A program made the translations under genes and the position numbers. A DNA stretch of 25,425 bases from UBA1014 sp964344035 (GTDB taxonomy: Bacteria; SAR324; NAC60-12), in NCBI GenBank assembly GCA_964344035.1, contig CAYFLK010000060.1, positions 1-25,425 of the forward strand. Reading direction: 5' to 3'. Below the pieces are notes generated by a model. That model saw only the letters and a program-made list of their open reading frames with translations. It was not told the origin of the DNA and did no database searches. Positions 14,524 through 22,435 of this stretch are shown here, piece after piece (within the stretch, counting starts at the first letter, position 1; each line of letters opens with the position of its first letter).

Positions 14524-15858
14524 ATGAGCCTTTCAACACGGAGATTAACCGGGTTCTCCGACAACAACTCAAGGAGCATCTTTCTATGGAAGAAAAATGC
14601 ACTGGTCCAATTCTGCATGATTTTTCTCCTCTATTGCCTGGTCATAGTTCCGGACACTCAAGCCCAGTCCGGATTTTTTCAGGAAGACACCTTCAATTTC
14701 AACAACGAACGTTTAAGCGGATTCAGTGAAGACGGCAGAGTGAAGGTGCTGCTTTTGACCCTGCTGCCAAAGGGCATGACTGAAACAGCGGCAGAGGAAA
14801 TCGCCCGTGCTTTGCAGTTGAACCTTTTCAATACCAATCACTTCACTGTGGTTGGACCGTCAGAATGGAATGCTCAAATTGAGGATCGTGATCCTACTCT
14901 CGCGGACTGCCATGATGTTGCCTGCGGGGTGTTGATCGGGAAATTGTTCAATGCGGACAAAGTGCTGGTGGGAAATATCCGCACCCAGGAAGTGATGAGT
15001 GATGAAAGACAAACTGAACTGAGATTTGTACTCACCCTGAGAATGGTGGATGTCATTACAAACATTACTGATTTCACGGACACGGTTGAGTTTGATGACT
15101 TGAACATGCATGATCAGCTTTTTGAACTTGCAACCAGGATTTCTGAAAACACCCTGCTTCGCGGATTCGTAGTCACAGTCAAAAAACCTAACATCACAAT
15201 TGATTTAGGCAGGGCGCATGGGTTGAGTAACGGCAGGAAAGTGGTCATCTTCCGTCAGATTTCAACTACCGCCAACCTGGAGGGACAACCCCTCGAACTG
15301 GCTACGGAAAGTATTGCAATTGCCGAAATTGTGAGGGTCAACGATCTTACTTCCGAAGCAATCATCACGCAGCAAACCTCAGTTGTTGAAGAAGGCGATC
15401 AAGTACAAACCTACATCGATATCACCAAACAAGTGCTTTTGATTACCAAAACACGAAGGGAGCTGGATACTCAGAAGAGATTGAAACCAAGGACCCGGCC
15501 CCTGAAACTGGAACCTCAATTGGTTAAGGAAGCCTCCGGAAAAGAACGCTGGTCCAAACGGATGCTTGCAGCAAAGGCAAAGGAAGATCAGTGGCTGTAC
15601 ATCACCGCGGGAGGAGGGGCGGCCACCCTGCTACTACTCAGTGGGAACTTTAACCTGCTGAGCGGCACTCTGGGGACACTCATGCCCTGGATTGCGGGAT
15701 CCGGAACGGTCTACAGCGGAATAAATTATATGCATTTTCGTGATCTCGTCAGCGAAATCACGGTAGAAGGCAGAAACCGCGGGTTTTTATCTGTAACCCC
15801 AATGATGCAGGAAAACATTCCTCACGGACTCCGCATTGTTTGGAAAGGTGCTTTTTAA
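14524..15858 (+). CDS. Exported CsgG/LpoB- and FlgT-like protein
   Basis: The frame is open from TTG 14320, but ATG 14524 (444 residues) is my preferred start. A signal peptide with hydrophobic core MIFLLYCLVIVP ends in TQAQS, near residue 47. The next 150 residues resemble the CsgG/LpoB-type N-domain: KVLLLTLLPKG, then CHDVACGVLIGKLFNADKV with the repeated Cys and GKL...ADKV(L) signature. Around residues 240-330 the segment IDLGRAHGLSNGRKVVIFR resembles the C-terminal FlgT domain. A hydrophobic hairpin near residues 370-410 (GGGAATLLLLSGNFNLLSG) suggests a membrane or inner-face anchor. FlgT belongs to flagellar H-ring proteins, and a lone fliM is nearby, but a flagellar role is only a guess. 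The strongest Shine-Dalgarno in the area points to another frame. Confidence 0.65.
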   Translation: MSLSTRRLTGFSDNNSRSIFLWKKNALVQFCMIFLLYCLVIVPDTQAQSGFFQEDTFNFNNERLSGFSEDGRVKVLLLTLLPKGMTETAAEEIARALQLNLFNTNHFTVVGPSEWNAQIEDRDPTLADCHDVACGVLIGKLFNADKVLVGNIRTQEVMSDERQTELRFVLTLRMVDVITNITDFTDTVEFDDLNMHDQLFELATRISENTLLRGFVVTVKKPNITIDLGRAHGLSNGRKVVIFRQISTTANLEGQPLELATESIAIAEIVRVNDLTSEAIITQQTSVVEEGDQVQTYIDITKQVLLITKTRRELDTQKRLKPRTRPLKLEPQLVKEASGKERWSKRMLAAKAKEDQWLYITAGGGAATLLLLSGNFNLLSGTLGTLMPWIAGSGTVYSGINYMHFRDLVSEITVEGRNRGFLSVTPMMQENIPHGLRIVWKGAF

Positions 15859-16059
15859 AACGCACTCCACTCTGTTTATCAGCTTTCCTACTATTCGTCT
15901 CTTAACAATTACCTTAAAAAGTGACGGATTCTTAGTCAATTTGTTTATACGGGTGTCATTTTTTTAGGCGGAAACCAGTCCATGTGGAAAACATGTCTTC
16001 CAGATAAATAATATAAACTGTAAAATCAATGCCTTATAAATTTTTTTCTGAATGTTTAT
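15859..16059. other. Gap upstream of the glnB promoter
   Basis: About 200 AT-rich bases with no gene. It holds one inverted repeat, CATGT-GGAAA-ACATG (15981-15995), roughly 90-105 bases before the expected sigma-54 start, the distance where NtrC-type activators usually bind. The sequence does not match the E. coli NtrC consensus. Confidence 0.4.
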
Positions 16060-16075
16060 TGGCACAAGGATTGCT
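16060..16075 (+). promoter_or_regulatory. Sigma-54 (RpoN) promoter of glnB-ptsP-holA
   Basis: TGGCAC (16060-16065), five bases, TTGCT (16071-16075): an exact match to the sigma-54 -24/-12 pattern TGGCAC-N5-TTGC. The transcript should start near 16086, leaving a 57-base leader before glnB. A bacterial enhancer-binding protein is required at such promoters, so the operon is probably nitrogen-regulated. No activator gene lies in the window. Confidence 0.85.
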
Positions 16076-16142
16076 GATGAATGTGCATGCGGAATTCGAC
16101 ACGTAAACTTCAGTTCATGCACCCCTAACAGCAAGGAGTAAT

Positions 16143-16481
16143 ATGAAAAAGGTGGAAGCCATCATCAAACCGTTTAAACTGGATGAGGTCAAAGACGGAC
16201 TCTCAAGCGCAGGCATCAATGGACTGACGATTTCCGAAGTGAAAGGATTCGGCCGGCAAAAAGGACATACAGAATTATATCGCGGAGCAGAATATGAGAT
16301 TGATTTTCTCCCCAAAATCAAGGTAGAAGTTATAGTTCCAGATGCGCAGCTGGACCAAGTGCTAGATTTGATTCTGGAGAAATCCCGTACAGGAAAGATT
16401 GGTGATGGCAAGATATTTGTTTACGATTTGGGGAAAGTGGTCCGCATCCGTACAGGAGAAACAGGAGAAAACGCCGTTTGA
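16143..16481 (+). CDS. glnB: Nitrogen regulatory protein P-II
   Basis: A 112-residue P-II protein of standard length. It senses 2-oxoglutarate, ATP and ADP and controls nitrogen-assimilation targets. The T-loop motif YRGAEY places the uridylylation Tyr at residue 51. The N-terminal KKVEAIIKPFKLDEVK and the C-terminal nucleotide-binding signature EKSRTGKIGDGKIFVYDL with its VVRIRTGE end are all present. AAGGAG precedes the ATG and a sigma-54 promoter lies upstream. GlnB and GlnK cannot be separated reliably; with no amtB next to it I prefer GlnB. It is followed after 17 bases by ptsP, so the pair is co-transcribed. Confidence 0.97.
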   Translation: MKKVEAIIKPFKLDEVKDGLSSAGINGLTISEVKGFGRQKGHTELYRGAEYEIDFLPKIKVEVIVPDAQLDQVLDLILEKSRTGKIGDGKIFVYDLGKVVRIRTGETGENAV

Positions 16482-16498
16482 TTTCCTTTGGAGGAGCC

Positions 16499-18829
16499 AT
16501 GTCCGCAACTGACTCCTCCCCTTGGACCCACCTCTTTGCCCTGCAAACCTTCACCGAGGTGAGCCGCATCATCACCTCATCCAAAAACGCCGACGAAACA
16601 CTGACGCGCACTGCAGGAATGATCGCCGAGCGGATGCAAGTCGATGCGTGCTCGATCTACATTTTCGATTCCAGTCAAAACCTCCTGATCCTCAAGGCAA
16701 CCCATGGGCTGAACCCATTAACCGTAGAGGAGGTCCGCATGCCTCCGAAGGAAGGGCTGGTCGGTTTGGTGCTTGAAAAACGCGAGCCTTTTCAGGATGC
16801 AAGCATGCAGGAACACCCGAGGTTCAAGCCTTTTCCAAAAACCAACGAAGCCAATTTCTCGACTTTTCTCGGAGTGCCGCTGGTTGAACATCGTAAATCC
16901 TTTGGCGTGCTGGTAGTACACACGGTTGAATCCAGGGAATTCCGCACTCATGAAGTAGAATTGCTGACGGCAATCGGCAGCCAGATTTCCAGTCTTGTTT
17001 CCAAAGCCCTGCTTCTCAAGCAACTGGATCACGCGGCAAAACGACATCCAGCCCAGTCGCCAAACACAACGCCGTCCAGTTTCACCTTGTCCGGGAATGC
17101 GGTGGCGCCGGGGATTGCCCTGGGTAAAGCGGTGCGGATGCATCCCACAACTCCGGAAGAGCCCCCGAGGGAGAGCACGCAGACTCCTGAGGAAGAGCTT
17201 CGCGATTTCCACACCGCCCTGGAGCACACTATCAACGACACCATGGAACTGGTGGAAAAGATCACCGGTGATGTAGGGCCCGACGAAGCGTCGATCTTCC
17301 ATGTGCACCTGATGTTTTTGGAAGACCATACTTTCCAGGAAAAGATTGAACACTATATCCATCAGGGAAATTCTGTCAGTTGGTCTATCTACCAAACAAT
17401 TGAAGAATATCTGCAGGCCTTTGATGAAATCCAGGATCCGTATCTCAGGGAAAAAGGTGCGGACTTGAAGGACGTAGGTTATCGCCTTCTGCATTATCTG
17501 GGGCATGAACTGCTTTCAGAAACGGAAAAGGAAGGTATCCTCGTCATCGCGCAACTGCTGCCGGGCGACATGGCCAGGTTGGACACCACGCGTATCAAGG
17601 GTATTGTCACTGCCAGCGGAGGGGTAGTGTCGCACGCTGCTATCCTTGCACGGTCCCTGATGGTCCCGGCCATCTGTGTTGACGAAACTCTGATGGTGAA
17701 AATCCATGAAGGTGATATGATCGCCCTTGATGGAAAATCCGGGAATGCCGTGATCCATCCAGGTGATGAGATGATGGACACTTTCAAACGAAGGGTGTTG
17801 CTGGAACAGCAACACCAGGAGCATCTGGATCAGCTCAGGGAGATACCCTGCCAAACGCAGGATAAAGTCCGGGTAAAAATGCTGGCTAACGTGGCCCTGG
17901 AAAACGATTTGCACCAGCTTATCCGGCACGGCGCTGAAGGCATCGGTCTTTACCGCACGGAGATTTATTTTCTCTCCTTGGACCGGTTTCCGGAGGTGGA
18001 GGAACAAGTAGAAGTCTATCATAAAGTGATTCACCATGTGCCCCGGGATCAACCGGTGATGATACGTACACTAGATTTGGGCGCCGACAAAGCCGCGAAT
18101 TACATGGGGTATCAATATGAAGACAACCCGTTTTTGGGCTGCCGGGCTCTGCGTAGACAACTCAAAAAACCCCTTGTCTTGAAGAACCAGATAAAGGCGA
18201 TACTTCTTGCTTCAAAAGGCCGTAATGACGTGCATCTGATTTTTCCGATGGTCACGGAAGTCCGGGAGATACAGCAGGCAAAGTCAATCATGCGGGAATG
18301 CCGGGATGAGTTGAAAATCGCCGGTCACAGCGTAAGCAATCTGCGGGTGGGCATGATGTTTGAGGTGCCTGCGGCTTATTTGATATGCGGCCGGTTTATG
18401 CCTGAAATCGATTTCTGCGCAATCGGCAGCAACGATCTGACACAGTATGTGCTTGCTGTGGACCGCACCAATACACAGATTTCCCACCTCTATGATCCTT
18501 TGCATCCGGCCGTGCTGCAGCTGATTGCGCGTCTGATTGAAACAGCAAACAAGCATCAAAAACCGATTGAGCTGTGCGGAGAAATGGCGTCAGATCCTGA
18601 TGGTTGTCTTATACTGCTAGGACTGGGGTTGCGCACCTTCAGCATGAATGTATCGTTGATTCCGGTGGTAAAGGAACGGATTTCCACCATCAGTTTGATT
18701 GACGCAGAAAAACTAGCAGCCGAAGCGTTAAATGCATCTTCTGCATTGGATGTCCGGAACCTGATTCGAGCACATTTTGGAGAACCGATTATGAACCGCC
18801 CCTTTTCACAAACGGCGGTAACAGCATGA
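16499..18829 (+). CDS. ptsP: PEP-protein phosphotransferase PtsP (EI-Ntr) with GAF domain
   Basis: From ATG 16499, with GGAGG just before it, the protein has 776 residues; a TTG at 16478 in the glnB end is the only other start. An N-terminal GAF domain (about residues 10-170) is followed by enzyme I: helical HPr-binding domain, phospho-histidine domain with GGVVSHAAILARS (His near 379), and the PEP-utilising barrel with RTLDLGADK, EVPAAYL, IGSNDLTQYVLAVDR and the active-site Cys in ELCGEMASDP. EI-Ntr passes phosphate from PEP to NPr and on to EIIA-Ntr (an EIIA protein lies at 24.5 kb). The GAF domain responds to glutamine or 2-oxoglutarate in E. coli, fitting the adjacent glnB. It overlaps holA by four bases. 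Confidence 0.96.
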   Translation: MSATDSSPWTHLFALQTFTEVSRIITSSKNADETLTRTAGMIAERMQVDACSIYIFDSSQNLLILKATHGLNPLTVEEVRMPPKEGLVGLVLEKREPFQDASMQEHPRFKPFPKTNEANFSTFLGVPLVEHRKSFGVLVVHTVESREFRTHEVELLTAIGSQISSLVSKALLLKQLDHAAKRHPAQSPNTTPSSFTLSGNAVAPGIALGKAVRMHPTTPEEPPRESTQTPEEELRDFHTALEHTINDTMELVEKITGDVGPDEASIFHVHLMFLEDHTFQEKIEHYIHQGNSVSWSIYQTIEEYLQAFDEIQDPYLREKGADLKDVGYRLLHYLGHELLSETEKEGILVIAQLLPGDMARLDTTRIKGIVTASGGVVSHAAILARSLMVPAICVDETLMVKIHEGDMIALDGKSGNAVIHPGDEMMDTFKRRVLLEQQHQEHLDQLREIPCQTQDKVRVKMLANVALENDLHQLIRHGAEGIGLYRTEIYFLSLDRFPEVEEQVEVYHKVIHHVPRDQPVMIRTLDLGADKAANYMGYQYEDNPFLGCRALRRQLKKPLVLKNQIKAILLASKGRNDVHLIFPMVTEVREIQQAKSIMRECRDELKIAGHSVSNLRVGMMFEVPAAYLICGRFMPEIDFCAIGSNDLTQYVLAVDRTNTQISHLYDPLHPAVLQLIARLIETANKHQKPIELCGEMASDPDGCLILLGLGLRTFSMNVSLIPVVKERISTISLIDAEKLAAEALNASSALDVRNLIRAHFGEPIMNRPFSQTAVTA

Positions 18830-19875
18830 AAACCGTTTCCTCAAAATTCATCCACCTGATTTATGGGAATCAACAGCTTTTGGTGGATGAAGCAATTAAG
18901 AAACTCACCGAAGTTGTCCTTGAGGAACGCGCCCGCGAGTGGTGTTTTGAACGGTACGATTTTAGGGACCTTCTCAATGAAAATGGGGAGTCCGGAAAGA
19001 CGAAGTTCGATGATTTCATGCTCAGCTGCGAAACTCCCTCTATGTTTTCCGACCGGAAACTGTTCCGGTTTGATCATGCCGAACTCCTGAAACAGTCTGC
19101 CAAAAAAGACTCCCAATCACTTCCCGCTTTGTTTTATCAGGCAATCAGCGGTTTCCTCGATTCGCCTCCGCGGCAGTGCTGGTTTCTGTTCACCAGCCAG
19201 GCGATGCGTGAACAGCAGTTCAGCAGACCTTTTTTCCGCCGCATCAGAGAAAAAGGGACGGTCCAGAAGTTTGTCGCATATGAAGACCACTCCCCGTGGC
19301 GCTGGGTGCAAAACCGGGGACGTGAAAAAGGAATGACCCTCAGTGCAGAGGATGCTCAAACACTGGTGGCCTTGGTGGGAACCGAGCTTTACGACCTGGA
19401 GCAGGAACTGGATAAATTGAAACTTGGGATCGGTGGTGAAGGTGGATTCTCAGAGGATACGCTCCGAAAGTTTGTCCGCGGGCACAAGCATTTTTCTGTG
19501 TTCCGCATGACTGATTCACTGGCGCACAAACAATTGAAGAGTGCACTGGAAATCCTGGATCAGCAGTTGCTGGAATCACCAAGGGAGCATGTGCGTATTT
19601 TTGCGATGATTGTTCTTCAGTTCCGTAGGATGTTATCCATCCATTACTTCCTGCAGCAAAACATCACTGAAGCTTCGCTTCCGGGAAAAATCGGGCTTCC
19701 TCCTTTTTTGGCAAAGCAGGCATTGCAGCAATCCCGGAATTTCAAAAGCGCCGAACTTGAACGAATCATGATCGAATTGGCTAGACTTGACCTGGAGGTG
19801 AAATTTCACGGCAAACTGGCCGGGCATATAATGACCGACTTGTTTCAACGTATTTGCGCCGGAGGGTTCCGATAA
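18826..19875 (+). CDS. holA: DNA polymerase III delta subunit
   Basis: A 349-residue HolA-type protein, the clamp-loader wrench that opens the beta clamp. Typical stretches are the N-terminal IHLIYGNQQLLVDEAI, LFRFDHAELLK, the middle domain WVQNRGREKGMTLSAEDAQTLVALVGTELYDLEQEL, and the C-terminal domain ESPREHVRIFAMIVLQFRRMLSIH with KVFAL-type helices ending at IMTDLFQRICAGGF. The Walker motif of ATPase subunits is absent, as expected for delta. Its ATG overlaps the ptsP stop as ATGA, so translation is coupled. In most bacteria holA sits by lptE or rpsT; its place in a nitrogen-regulated operon is unusual. A Bor-like gene lies convergent 56 bases downstream. Confidence 0.92.
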   Translation: MKTVSSKFIHLIYGNQQLLVDEAIKKLTEVVLEERAREWCFERYDFRDLLNENGESGKTKFDDFMLSCETPSMFSDRKLFRFDHAELLKQSAKKDSQSLPALFYQAISGFLDSPPRQCWFLFTSQAMREQQFSRPFFRRIREKGTVQKFVAYEDHSPWRWVQNRGREKGMTLSAEDAQTLVALVGTELYDLEQELDKLKLGIGGEGGFSEDTLRKFVRGHKHFSVFRMTDSLAHKQLKSALEILDQQLLESPREHVRIFAMIVLQFRRMLSIHYFLQQNITEASLPGKIGLPPFLAKQALQQSRNFKSAELERIMIELARLDLEVKFHGKLAGHIMTDLFQRICAGGFR

Positions 19876-19931
19876 GCCCGGGAACCGCCATTGATGAAAT
19901 TCGGTATTCTTCAAGCATTATCCTGAACGCT

Positions 19932-20306
19932 TCAATCCCCTGCTTCAGCAGCACAAACAATGGTCACTTGGCGGGGGCTGTAGATGCCCAGCGTGAGCAG
20001 GGTCCAGGTGTATTGCAAGCCGGTAGTATGCGTGTGAATCTCGAAAACCCTGCCACCCGAACACAAATCGTATACCTCAAAATGCTGCTCTTCAGACAAC
20101 CCCCAGAACCAGAACACGACCTCTTTAGTGAACGTTTTCTGTGCAGGAAATGCCTGGGGATACTGTACGCGAACACTGCAGCCGGCAATATGCCCCACAA
20201 TTAGCAGCATTATCACGATCCGGCAGAGTTTCGATCTTATCAGTGAAAATAGAACCACCGACGCTTCTCGGAGCTGGTGCCCCCTGAATTCACACTTGCC
20301 TTTCAT
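19932..20306 (-). CDS. Bor-like lipoprotein
   Basis: A small lipoprotein (124 residues from ATG 20306). The hydrophobic helix IVIMLLIVGHIAGC ends in a lipobox, giving a mature protein of about 80 residues anchored at Cys. The mature part matches phage lambda Bor: a central FWFWGLSEEQHFEVYDLCSG, then LLTLGIYSPRQVTIVC, with the two cysteines of Bor conserved. In lambda lysogens Bor increases serum survival; many chromosomes carry relatives with unknown roles. The N-region before the helix is long, so a later GTG near codon 20 is possible. No phage genes are near, so it is probably a resident copy. It follows the Nudix gene on the same strand by 76 bases. Confidence 0.8.
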   Translation of the reverse strand: MKGKCEFRGHQLREASVVLFSLIRSKLCRIVIMLLIVGHIAGCSVRVQYPQAFPAQKTFTKEVVFWFWGLSEEQHFEVYDLCSGGRVFEIHTHTTGLQYTWTLLTLGIYSPRQVTIVCAAEAGD

Positions 20307-20382
20307 CGAGAGCAACCATAATCTGATTCCAAATTAGCCTTGGAGGATTACTGAAATGCATCATGGGAACCTACTTTTTGTC

Positions 20383-20853
20383 TTATTTTGGATCATGCCA
20401 AAATATCGAATCCAGCAGTTCATTTCCACGATAAAGCAATTTCCCTGAAAAAAACCCCGGTTCAAATATTTTCTGAGTAAATAATTTGTCACCTTCCCAC
20501 ATCGGCAGCTCCGGCAAACGGGCTTTGGGTACCCACTCGAGTAGTCCTTCCGGGCAATTATCCGTGATTTCCCCGTGGAAGCAAACGGCATGAAACACGA
20601 AAACCTGCCATTCATCCCCGAACGGGGAATCTCCCAAATCCGGAAAGGTCAGCACGGATTTATACGTCAATCCGGAAACCGTAAGCCCGGTTTCCTCCCT
20701 GAATTCTCGTACGGCGCTTTCCCGTGGCGCCTCATTTTTTTCAATTTTCCCCCCGGGCGCAAGCCAGAGCCCCTTGTGTTCATCGTTCTTAACACGATGA
20801 ATCATCAGTACGTGATCATCATGTTCAAGGTAAACCAATACTCCAAGTTTCAT
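20383..20853 (-). CDS. Nudix hydrolase (MutT/MTH1-like)
   Basis: A 156-residue Nudix hydrolase that should cleave a nucleoside-diphosphate-linked substrate. The complete Nudix box G-x5-E-x7-REUxEExGU is at residues 35-57 (REFREETGL ends it), with all metal-binding glutamates present. N-terminal MKLGVLVYLEHDDHVLMIHR and the GLWLAPGGKIE phrasing are close to 8-oxo-dGTP or MTH1/YtkD-type hydrolases, which clean oxidised nucleotides. Substrate remains a guess. It has no signal sequence. It is transcribed away from fliM and its 3' end leads to the Bor-like gene, with which it may share a transcript. Confidence 0.9.
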   Translation of the reverse strand: MKLGVLVYLEHDDHVLMIHRVKNDEHKGLWLAPGGKIEKNEAPRESAVREFREETGLTVSGLTYKSVLTFPDLGDSPFGDEWQVFVFHAVCFHGEITDNCPEGLLEWVPKARLPELPMWEGDKLFTQKIFEPGFFSGKLLYRGNELLDSIFWHDPK

Positions 20854-20980
20854 ATCTTATCGCCTGTGAATTTCTTATTTGCCTGTCAGTTTCCGCCGCC
20901 TGGAAACGGGGATGAATTGACTCAGGATTACGATAGATGCTCGAACTATTTACCGGCTGGGTACTCTTTCAGTTTACAGT

Positions 20981-21018
20981 TACCCCTCACCCCAATCCTC
21001 TCACGTGGGGAAATTGAG
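20981..21018 (+). repeat. Degenerate copy of a widespread CCCTCACCC-CCTCTC palindromic intergenic repeat
   Basis: The stretch beginning CCCCTCACCCCAATCCTCTC (from 20983) followed by GTGGGG resembles the common proteobacterial intergenic repeat whose misread translations contain LTPTLSPRGEG; here the peptide is LPLTPILSRGE. CCCCA (20990-20994) pairs with TGGGG (21006-21010). It covers the farthest possible fliM start (GTG 21005), which speaks against that start. Confidence 0.6.
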
Positions 21019-21088
21019 ACAGAAAAGCGATGGTGGAAGGAAGACCACCAACCGTCAACTGCAAACCATTCATGCCCCTGACAGCAAC

Positions 21089-22102
21089 ATGCAGATCGAT
21101 CAAAACGAATTCAAACATTTGCTTAAACGAATCAACAGCGAAGATCAATCTCCCGGAGATTCAATGGCCGATCCATCAGTGACTCCATATGAATTCGGTA
21201 AACAAAACCAGATTGTCCGTGGACGCTTGCCCGCCCTTGAATCGGTTTATGATCGGTTTGCACGCATGCTGGGACAGACCTTGACGATGCACATGAGACG
21301 TTCTGTCACAGTTTCGCGACGTGCAACCGAACATGTACAATTCAAAGATTATCTTGACGATATCCGCCCGCCCGCGGTTTTAACTGTCTACGCTCTTGCT
21401 CCTTTGCGCGGTCATGCACTGATGACCCTCGAACAACGCCTGGTTCATGTCCTGATTGATCTGATGTTTGGGGGAAGCGGGATGCTGCAGGTTTCACCTC
21501 AGAAAAGGGAATTCACAGGTATTGAAACCCGTATGATTTCCAAAGTTCTGCGCAGCTCATTGCGGGACCTGGAAGAGGCCTGGAAGAGAATTTCTCCGTT
21601 GCAGGCGCGTTTCGAAAGGATGGAGACTCATCCTAAATTCACCTCCATTGTCTCCGATGATGAAACCGTGGTAGTAACCACCTTTGATGTGATGATCAAT
21701 CGCGCGCCAATGACGCTGAGTTTGTGTGTTCCCTATTTGATGCTGGACCCCATTCGTTCCAAACTGGAAGGGAGTTATTCCCTTGAATATACGGAAGTCA
21801 ACAAGCTTAATGTTTCCCGCATTGCTGAAAACCTGATCAAATCGAAAATGCTATTGAAGGTGCAGCTGGGGGAGACTCGCATAACTCTGAAGAAGTTTCT
21901 CAACCTCAAGGTTGGGGATCATCTAGTGCTTGAACAAGACAAAGATGATCCACTTCAGGTGATGGTAGAAAATGTTTTGAAATTCAAAGGCTTCCAGGGA
22001 GCTTATAAAGGCAGAAATGCCGTTAAGATTCAGAACCTGGTACACCGTCCGCAACGATTCCTGGATGCATTGGACCTCCCTGAGAAAAACAGCCCCCACT
22101 GA
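21089..22102 (+). CDS. fliM: Flagellar motor switch protein FliM
   Basis: A 337-residue FliM from ATG 21089. FliM is in the cytoplasmic C-ring and binds phosphorylated CheY to reverse rotation. The N-terminal CheY-binding peptide is recognisable as IDQNEFKHLL, corresponding to the usual LSQDEIDALL. The middle domain shows RLPALESVYDRFARMLGQTLTMHMRR and LMFGGSG; the C-terminal SpoA domain shows the KVQLGETRITLKKFLNLKVGD pattern. The frame stays open to GTG 21005, but that start lies in a repeat. No clear Shine-Dalgarno precedes ATG 21089. It is a lone flagellar gene: fliG, fliN and the export genes are not adjacent, and HU/IHF lies convergent 48 bases downstream. Confidence 0.94.
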   Translation: MQIDQNEFKHLLKRINSEDQSPGDSMADPSVTPYEFGKQNQIVRGRLPALESVYDRFARMLGQTLTMHMRRSVTVSRRATEHVQFKDYLDDIRPPAVLTVYALAPLRGHALMTLEQRLVHVLIDLMFGGSGMLQVSPQKREFTGIETRMISKVLRSSLRDLEEAWKRISPLQARFERMETHPKFTSIVSDDETVVVTTFDVMINRAPMTLSLCVPYLMLDPIRSKLEGSYSLEYTEVNKLNVSRIAENLIKSKMLLKVQLGETRITLKKFLNLKVGDHLVLEQDKDDPLQVMVENVLKFKGFQGAYKGRNAVKIQNLVHRPQRFLDALDLPEKNSPH

Positions 22103-22150
22103 ATAAGGGAATTAACGCCCGACCCGCCTTAACGGGGACAAGCTTTAAGA

Positions 22151-22435
22151 TTATTTAACCCCCAAGTTGACTCTTTCCCGCAGTTCCTTGCCTGTACGGA
22201 ACACAGGCAGTTTTTTCGGGTGCACTTTCACATGGTCCCCGGTCCGGGGGTTTCGCCCGGTATAGCCGTCATACTCCTTCAGGGTGAACGAGCCGAATCC
22301 ACGGATTTCCACCTTGTCATTGTTTCCCAGTGCCCGTTTTATGCTGTCAAAAAAAATCCGGACAATCTGGTCTGTATCACGCTTATGATAACCAGTTTGT
22401 TCCGCCAACCTCTCAATCAACTGTGACATGTTCAT
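22151..22435 (-). CDS. HU/IHF family DNA-bending protein (IHF-beta-like)
   Basis: A 94-residue histone-like protein that bends DNA by inserting two proline-tipped arms. Key features are EIRGFGSFTLKEYDGYTGRNPR, the arm motif GRNPRTG, and KKLPVFRTGKELRERVN at the C-terminus. The RTG-rich arm and the RGFGSF phrase resemble IHF beta (HimD); HU assignment remains possible. IHF bending assists sigma-54 promoters, such as the one before glnB in this window. ATG 22435 and ATG 22429 are both possible. It lies convergent to fliM. Confidence 0.93.
   Translation of the reverse strand: MNMSQLIERLAEQTGYHKRDTDQIVRIFFDSIKRALGNNDKVEIRGFGSFTLKEYDGYTGRNPRTGDHVKVHPKKLPVFRTGKELRERVNLGVK

Noticed and set aside
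16718..17506. 262-codon minus-strand frame inside ptsP
   Set aside because: It is the antisense of a well-conserved enzyme I gene and its translation has no domain-like pattern.
17516..18052. 178-codon minus-strand frame inside ptsP
   Set aside because: Shadow of the PEP-utilising barrel on the opposite strand.
21005..21088. 28-residue N-terminal extension of FliM from GTG 21005
   Set aside because: It lies within a palindromic intergenic repeat, and the FliM CheY-binding peptide starts right at ATG 21089.
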